From CAZRIE01 sp964600075 (lineage in GTDB: Bacteria; Bacteroidota; Bacteroidia; Flavobacteriales; Flavobacteriaceae): a stretch of DNA of 10,685 nucleotides. The position numbers were made by a program, and so were the translations under genes. Each line of letters begins with the position of its first letter. Position 1 is the stretch's first letter. Below the pieces are notes generated by a model. It ran no database searches and was not told the DNA's origin. It was given only the letters and a program-made list of their open reading frames with translations. Shown here one piece after another: positions 6,347 through 10,685 of the stretch. The stretch lies in contig CAZRIE010000136.1 in the NCBI GenBank assembly GCA_964600075.1, positions 1 through 10,685 of the forward strand. Reading direction: 5' to 3'.

Positions 6347-7690
6347 ATGAAATATAAATCACAAAAAGTAGCCTACTGGTTCTTTGCCCTCTCGATGCTA
6401 CTATTCGTTCTTCAAATCATCTATGGTTTTATCATGGGCTTTGCCCGAATAGGCATGGACGGTCTTCACGATTTCATTCCGTTCAATACCGCTAGGGCCG
6501 TACATACCAATCTTTTGGTAGTTTGGCTACTCTCTGGTTTTATGGGGGCGGCGTATTACATCATTCCTGAAGAGGCACAACGCGAACTGGTCAGCGTAAA
6601 ATTGGCCTATGTGCAACTCATTTCTCTTGCATTAGTTGGCGTTGCAGCAATTATAGGATTTCATTTTGGTTGGTGGGAAGGCCGAAAATTCCTCGAAATA
6701 CCCCGACAGCTCGACTACTTGGTCGTTATCAACGTTTTGCTGTTTCTCGGGTTGATCTTAACCACGCTTTTTAAGGGAAAACGAAAAACGACCACGGCAT
6801 TGGTGCTTTCCATGGGACTGTTATTCGCGGCATTGTTGTACCTGCCCGGAATGCTACCTTTTGACAGTCAAGTTACAGATTCTTTCTTCCGTTGGTGGGT
6901 GGTACACTTATGGGTCGAAGGCGTATGGGAATTGATCATGGGCGGTATCCTGTCCTTCCTATTAATCAAACTGACCGGGGTCGATCGCGAAGTCATCGAA
7001 AAATGGCTATACGTCATTGTAGGTCTGACTTTTCTCTCCGGAGTTTTAGGAACCGGACACCATTATTACTACATCGGTGTCAATAAAATCTGGTTGATCG
7101 TAGGTGGTATATTTTCCGCTTTGGAACCCTTAGCGTTCTTCGCGATGGCACTTTTTGCCGTGAATATGTACCGAAAGGGCGAGAAAAAACACCCTAACAA
7201 AATAGCCTTGTTCTGGACTTTGGGTTCTGCTATTGTCTCATTCGTAGGTGCCGGGCTTTTGGGATTTGCGCACACCTTGCCACAAACAAACCTTTACACT
7301 CATGGTACTTTAGTTACTGCAATGCACGCGCATTTAGCCTTCTGGGGCGCTTATGCAATGATCGTGCTTGCAATTATAAGTTATTCTCTGCCCAATATGA
7401 CGGGAAGAAAATTATACGATGGCGTTAGGGGTCGTGCCGCGTTTTGGATGGCCAATATCGGCATGGTTGGTATGACCATAGCGTTCGGCGTGGCAGGTGT
7501 CGCACAAGTCTATATGGAACGAAAACTCAAGATGGATTTTATGGTGGTACAAAATGAAATCAGCATCCACTTTGTGGTATTGATTATTTGCGCGTCATTG
7601 TTCACGGCGGGGATAGTTCTATACATTATCGATTTCATAAAGTACGGTCGGCCAAATGATGAAGCATTGGAAATAGTGGACATACAGTAG
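6347..7690 (+). CDS. norB: Nitric oxide reductase catalytic subunit NorB (cNOR type)
   Basis: This is the heme b/heme b3/non-heme iron (FeB) subunit of NO reductase, a heme-copper oxidase relative in the inner membrane. It has 447 residues and about 12 hydrophobic helices. His53 (AVHTNLLVVWLLSG) and His329 fit the low-spin heme b ligands, and His327 fits the heme b3 ligand in TAMHAHLAFWGAY. FeB ligands are His187 in HLWVEGVWE and His238-His239 in GTGHHYYYIG. Glu190 and Glu195 are the NOR-specific glutamates near FeB, and Glu260 in SALEPL is also kept. The protein lacks the N-terminal quinol-oxidising extension of qNor, in agreement with the norC gene just upstream. No key residue appears lost, so an active enzyme is expected. 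The role may be NO detoxification or a denitrification step. No nitrite or N2O reductase gene is in the window. Confidence 0.97.
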   Translation: MKYKSQKVAYWFFALSMLLFVLQIIYGFIMGFARIGMDGLHDFIPFNTARAVHTNLLVVWLLSGFMGAAYYIIPEEAQRELVSVKLAYVQLISLALVGVAAIIGFHFGWWEGRKFLEIPRQLDYLVVINVLLFLGLILTTLFKGKRKTTTALVLSMGLLFAALLYLPGMLPFDSQVTDSFFRWWVVHLWVEGVWELIMGGILSFLLIKLTGVDREVIEKWLYVIVGLTFLSGVLGTGHHYYYIGVNKIWLIVGGIFSALEPLAFFAMALFAVNMYRKGEKKHPNKIALFWTLGSAIVSFVGAGLLGFAHTLPQTNLYTHGTLVTAMHAHLAFWGAYAMIVLAIISYSLPNMTGRKLYDGVRGRAAFWMANIGMVGMTIAFGVAGVAQVYMERKLKMDFMVVQNEISIHFVVLIICASLFTAGIVLYIIDFIKYGRPNDEALEIVDIQ

Positions 7691-7706
7691 TAACAATTAT
7701 TAGGTT

Positions 7707-7754
7707 CAAAAGGGCGCTAAAATCCTTCGGTCAATATTGATCAACGCCCTTTTG
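7707..7754. repeat. 10-bp perfect inverted repeat between norB and norQ (possible attenuator or terminator hairpin)
   Basis: CAAAAGGGCG at 7707-7716 is exactly complementary to CGCCCTTTTG at 7745-7754, with a 28-base loop. The loop contains the overlapping palindromes TCAATATTGA (7731-7740) and TTGATCAA (7737-7744). A GC core flanked by an A-tract and ending in a T-tract looks like an intrinsic terminator, although the loop is long. Partial termination or RNA protection here would lower norQD output relative to norCB. The structure lies 28 bases before the preferred norQ ATG. Confidence 0.45.
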
Positions 7755-7781
7755 GAACTTTTTCAATTTAAGAATAAAGGA

Positions 7782-8612
7782 ATGGACGTACTTGCACAAA
7801 CATCGACGAAAACATCAAATGATATCATTACAATGAAAGGGAAAATTCCTTTTTATAAGCCTGTCGCCAAAGAAGTGGAAGTTTTTGAACATGCCTTCAA
7901 GAATAAACTCCCCACGCTTTTAAAAGGCCCGACAGGAACAGGAAAAACAAGGTTTGTAGATTTTATGGCCCATCAGTTGGGTAAGCGATTGATTACCATT
8001 GCCTGCCATGAAGAAACTTCGTCAACCGATTTGATCGGGCGTTTTATAATTAAGGGTGCCGAAACCATTTGGATCGACGGGCCATTGACACAGGCGGTCA
8101 AACAAGGCGCCATTATTTATTTGGATGAAATCGCAGAGGCGCGTCCCGATGTTATCGTTGCCATTCATTCGCTGACAGACCATCGTAAGGAATTGTACAT
8201 CGACAAATTGGGGGAGACCATTAAAGCACATCAAGATTTTATGCTAGTCGCATCCTTTAACCCAGGTTATCAAAAAGGGTTTAAGGAGTTGAAACCTTCA
8301 ACGCGACAACGATTTATAGCGCTTTCATTCAACTACCCCAAACCAAAAGATGAGATTGTCATTTTAACTACCGAAACAGGAATAGATGAAAGTACAGCTA
8401 AAAAATTGGTGAATATTGCGAATAAAATCCGAAATCTTACTGAACTTGGGTTAACCGAAACTGCTTCCACTCGGCTATTGGTAGATGCAGCAAAATTGAT
8501 ATATTCTGGTTTGCCAAAACGATTGTCTGTCAGGGTAGCGGTAGTCGAGCCATTGACCGATGACCCTGAGATTATTGAAGCTCTAGCCGATTTATGTGAC
8601 TTAATGATATAA
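7782..8612 (+). CDS. norQ: NorQ/CbbQ-family MoxR-type AAA+ ATPase
   Basis: This is an AAA+ chaperone that with NorD is needed to activate NorB, by analogy inserting the FeB iron. It has 276 residues from ATG 7782, preceded by AAAGGA. An in-frame TTG at 7737 would add 15 residues but lies in the loop of the norB-norQ hairpin and lacks a ribosome site. Walker A is GPTGTGKT at 49-56 and Walker B is AIIYLDEI at about 110-117. The sensor-1 Asn is in ASFNPGY at about 157-163, followed by the arginine-finger region STRQRF at about 173-178. The C-terminal lid (TETASTRLLVDAAKLI) and the ending are typical for CbbQ/NorQ. Position between norB and norD fixes the name. CbbQ (Rubisco activation) is excluded by context. 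Confidence 0.93.
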   Translation: MDVLAQTSTKTSNDIITMKGKIPFYKPVAKEVEVFEHAFKNKLPTLLKGPTGTGKTRFVDFMAHQLGKRLITIACHEETSSTDLIGRFIIKGAETIWIDGPLTQAVKQGAIIYLDEIAEARPDVIVAIHSLTDHRKELYIDKLGETIKAHQDFMLVASFNPGYQKGFKELKPSTRQRFIALSFNYPKPKDEIVILTTETGIDESTAKKLVNIANKIRNLTELGLTETASTRLLVDAAKLIYSGLPKRLSVRVAVVEPLTDDPEIIEALADLCDLMI

Positions 8613-8615
8613 AAA

Positions 8616-8719
8616 AGCAAGCTGTGAACAGCAAGTAATAGGCACTTTTTTAAAAATAATTTTCCGCCTTTTTACTATCCGCTACTTACCCACCGCTAAA
8701 TACTGTTTACTGAAAACCC
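8616..8719. repeat. Opposed arrays of imperfect 7-base units between norQ and norD
   Basis: From 8674 to the norD start the sequence can be divided into consecutive 7-base units that all begin A/G-C-C/T: units at 8674, 8681, 8688, 8695, 8702 and 8709, the last two being ACTGTTT and ACTGAAA. At 8616-8643 the same style of unit (for example AGCAAGT at 8630-8636, reverse complement ACTTGCT) appears on the opposite strand. An AT-rich stretch of 30 bases lies between the two arrays. The arms are not good complements of each other, so a strong hairpin is not evident. The function is unknown. The whole gap separates norQ from norD by 107 bases and shows no promoter that I trust. Confidence 0.4.
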
Positions 8720-10489
8720 ATGTTCGAACCCGACGAATTTATTTTTAAAACCTTTGCGAAATACTTTAAAAGACGGCGTAAAAATGCCCAGGAGGCTATT
8801 GAGCATACGGTAAAGTTGGCCGATATAAAACCGCGCCTGACCATTTTTGCGAGGGCGATAACGGGCAGGCCCATTGAAATCTTTGAGGCGGAACGTGAAG
8901 GGGGCTATAAAAACGATAATTTTTTTCTACCCTCAAGATTTTTTGAATTCCCTAATACGGACGAAAATCTGTCTTTTTATTTATTTAGGATTTTATATTT
9001 ATCGGTTCAGAAGAACCTAGGTCTCAATTACGCTGTGCGCGATCAATATACATTGGAAGAAGCACAGAAAAAAGCCCTTGAAACTTCGGCTGTGGTCTTA
9101 AAAGAAGTTTTTGAACAGTTTCCCATTGCCAAAAACATCTATAATCCACTGATTTCTCATTTTCTAGGGAAATCCACAGAAAAAAAACCTGTCGATTATT
9201 CTTTTGTTTATGGAAAATGGATGCGTAACGATTCCGAAACTTCCAAAAAAAAGGTTCTTAAAAACATTTCCGAACTTGCCAAAAAGGCAATCCAGAATGA
9301 AATCGATACTATTTTAAAGGCCAATGCGGTCGAAGAGCTGAGTTCTTTACAGATCGATAAAAAAGCACAAGAAGATTATGTAATGACCCACAATTTTGAA
9401 AAAGCGGAAGCTGCAGAGGAATGGGAAGGCGGCTGGCGCGATTTTGACGGCGACGACGACTTGGAAGACCATGCCAATGCACTGGAGGAATTGAACATGA
9501 AGCATACTGTTCGGGTTGATGACCCCGTACATTCGGTGTATCAAGCCGATTTCGTCGAGAACACGACTATTGCCGAGAGTACTGAGATTAATACCCAAGA
9601 CTATCATTTGACCTATGACGAGTGGGATTTTTCTAAACGTGCATACAAGCCTGATTACTGCAAGGTCTATCCGAAGGAGCAGATTAAGACAGACAGCGAT
9701 TACTACAAAAAAGCCTTACGGCAAAACGCATCGACCTTGATGGGCCTGAGAAAGATGCTGACTTCCGTCAACAACAAATACCAACAGCAACGCCGACAGA
9801 GCGAGGGGGAAGAATTCGACCTCGATGCCCTTACGGATCTTTATGTAGATGTGCATTCAGGTCACACGCCTTCCGAGAAAATATACTTGAGCAAACGAAA
9901 GAAGGAAAAAGATCTTTCCATTTTAATGCTATTGGATGTTAGTTTATCGAGCGATGGCTATGCCGCCGGTAATAAAGTTATCGATGTGGAAAAACAGGTA
10001 TCCATCATCTTTGGCGAAATTTTGAACGAGTTCAACGTTGATTTCTCTATTGATTGTTTTTATTCCAAAACAAGAAACTATGCGACCTATCTAAGTTTGA
10101 AAGGGTTTGACGAAGACTGGAACAAGGCCAAATATAAAATCGGGGCTGTGGAAGCAAGTGGCTATACAAGAATCGGAGCCGCACTAAGGCACTCAGGGGC
10201 CTTATTGGACAAACGGGATACCAAGAACAAATGGGTAATCTTAATTTCCGATGGCAAGCCCAACGACTATGACAAATACGAGGGGAAGTATGGTATCAAT
10301 GATGTAAAACAGGCCTTACGCGAACTGAACCAACGCCAGATCAACTCGTATGCCTTGGCCATCGAGGCACAAGCAAAATACTATCTGCCGCAAATGTTCG
10401 GGCAGAACCATTATCAAATTTTGACCACGCCAGTAGAATTGTTACAGTCCTTGGTCAAACTGTACGAGAAGATCAAGCACCAGAGTTGA
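8720..10489 (+). CDS. norD: NorD-like von Willebrand factor A domain protein for NO reductase activation
   Basis: This is the partner of NorQ. The MIDAS-bearing vWA protein is thought to link the AAA+ ring to NorB during metal-site maturation in the cytoplasm. It has 589 residues and starts MFEPDEFIFK. The N-terminal 350 residues are a helical NorD region with a highly acidic segment at about 228-258 (Asp/Glu runs around FDGDDDLED). The C-terminal vWA domain, about 395-585, contains Asp406-x-Ser408-x-Ser410 in LLDVSLSSDGY, Thr483 in SGYTRIGAALRH and Asp511 in ISDGKPNDY, so the metal-ion-dependent adhesion site is complete. The length matches other NorD proteins. It is the last gene of the plus-strand nor cluster and is followed after 35 bases by a convergent SCO-like gene. 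No convincing terminator is visible in that gap. Confidence 0.92.
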   Translation: MFEPDEFIFKTFAKYFKRRRKNAQEAIEHTVKLADIKPRLTIFARAITGRPIEIFEAEREGGYKNDNFFLPSRFFEFPNTDENLSFYLFRILYLSVQKNLGLNYAVRDQYTLEEAQKKALETSAVVLKEVFEQFPIAKNIYNPLISHFLGKSTEKKPVDYSFVYGKWMRNDSETSKKKVLKNISELAKKAIQNEIDTILKANAVEELSSLQIDKKAQEDYVMTHNFEKAEAAEEWEGGWRDFDGDDDLEDHANALEELNMKHTVRVDDPVHSVYQADFVENTTIAESTEINTQDYHLTYDEWDFSKRAYKPDYCKVYPKEQIKTDSDYYKKALRQNASTLMGLRKMLTSVNNKYQQQRRQSEGEEFDLDALTDLYVDVHSGHTPSEKIYLSKRKKEKDLSILMLLDVSLSSDGYAAGNKVIDVEKQVSIIFGEILNEFNVDFSIDCFYSKTRNYATYLSLKGFDEDWNKAKYKIGAVEASGYTRIGAALRHSGALLDKRDTKNKWVILISDGKPNDYDKYEGKYGINDVKQALRELNQRQINSYALAIEAQAKYYLPQMFGQNHYQILTTPVELLQSLVKLYEKIKHQS

Positions 10490-10524
10490 TACTTAGAAAA
10501 GACCTGGCGTTCGTAATATTCTAT

Positions 10525-10685
10525 TTAGTGTGCTAGCCCCAAAATTTTATCAATGGTCTCCTTGTTGTTTACGCCAAGGCCTTCCTGCTGATGTGCCAGT
10601 TCACCCTGTTGGTCAAAAACGCTGATGATATTGGAATGCGAAAAATCCATCGGGGAAATTTTCTTGTAGTTTACGGCGAGTACAG
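10525..10685 (-). CDS. SCO1/SenC-family protein, C-terminal 52 residues (cut by window edge)
   Basis: Read on the minus strand from 10683 to the TAA at 10525-10527, the frame encodes 52 residues including VNYKKISPMDFSHSN, then IISVFDQQGELAHQQEGLGV. This matches the end of SCO1/SenC thioredoxin-fold copper-binding proteins. The His in DFSHSN is the conserved copper ligand, and the HQQEGL segment is common in Bacteroidota members. The CxxxC motif and signal anchor lie outside the window. Such proteins help assemble the CuA site of oxidases or act as thiol reductases. Convergence with norD means it is not part of the same transcript, but the placement may reflect a shared respiratory role. Confidence 0.85.
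   Translation of the reverse strand, partial: VLAVNYKKISPMDFSHSNIISVFDQQGELAHQQEGLGVNNKETIDKILGLAH

Noticed and set aside
7737..7781. Upstream TTG start for norQ
   Set aside because: It lies in the loop of an inverted repeat without a ribosome site. The ATG at 7782 has AAAGGA before it and fits CbbQ/NorQ length.
7737..8612. norQ as CbbQ linked to Rubisco
   Set aside because: No Rubisco genes are present, and it sits between norB and a vWA-domain NorD.
8616..8719. CRISPR array
   Set aside because: The repeated units are only seven bases, imperfect, and without spacers of regular length.

Overview
The window looks like chromosomal DNA of a marine-type member of the Bacteroidota, most likely Flavobacteriia. 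The evidence is moderate-to-low GC, weak Shine-Dalgarno signals, a candidate Bacteroidetes -7 element (TAnnTTTG) ahead of the nor genes, lipoprotein sulfatases of the kind used on sulfated algal polysaccharides, and flavobacterial-looking NorC, NorB, NorQ and NorD proteins. I cannot name a genus from the sequence alone.

Left part (1-5281): carbohydrate and sulfate-ester metabolism. The window opens inside a plus-strand mannitol/fructuronate-type polyol dehydrogenase gene. It has an in-frame TAG at 100-102, 86 bases after the end of the catalytic Lys codon, while the protein remains well conserved beyond the stop. Three minus-strand genes follow, which in transcription order are a Tat-signal HisC-like aminotransferase (4184-5281), a CTPTR-type sulfatase (2493-4043) and a CAPSR-type lipoprotein sulfatase (827-2296). 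The two sulfatases belong to different subfamilies. No SusC/SusD pair, glycoside hydrolase or sulfatase-maturing enzyme is present, so this is at most a fragment of a polysaccharide-utilisation region.

Middle (5282-5860): a mostly non-coding divergent region between hisC and norC. Its right half has a short open frame resembling the end of a polytopic membrane protein. It also has a Crp/Fnr-type palindrome about 30 bases upstream of a TAnnTTTG -7 match, a geometry that fits an activator-dependent norC promoter.

Right part (5861-10685): a cytochrome-c-dependent nitric oxide reductase cluster, norC-norB-norQ-norD, all on plus. NorC is the membrane-anchored cytochrome c and NorB the heme b/b3/FeB catalytic subunit. 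NorQ (MoxR-type AAA+) and NorD (von Willebrand A domain) are the pair that activates NorB by metal insertion. Two intergenic structures interrupt the cluster: a 10-bp perfect inverted repeat between norB and norQ, and opposed arrays of imperfect 7-base units between norQ and norD. The window ends in the C-terminus of a convergent SCO1/SenC copper-chaperone-like gene.

I did not find a wholly new defence or mobile system. The most unusual points are the Tat-exported HisC-like enzyme beside sulfatases, the interrupted dehydrogenase, the candidate norC promoter/activator architecture and the heptad arrays.
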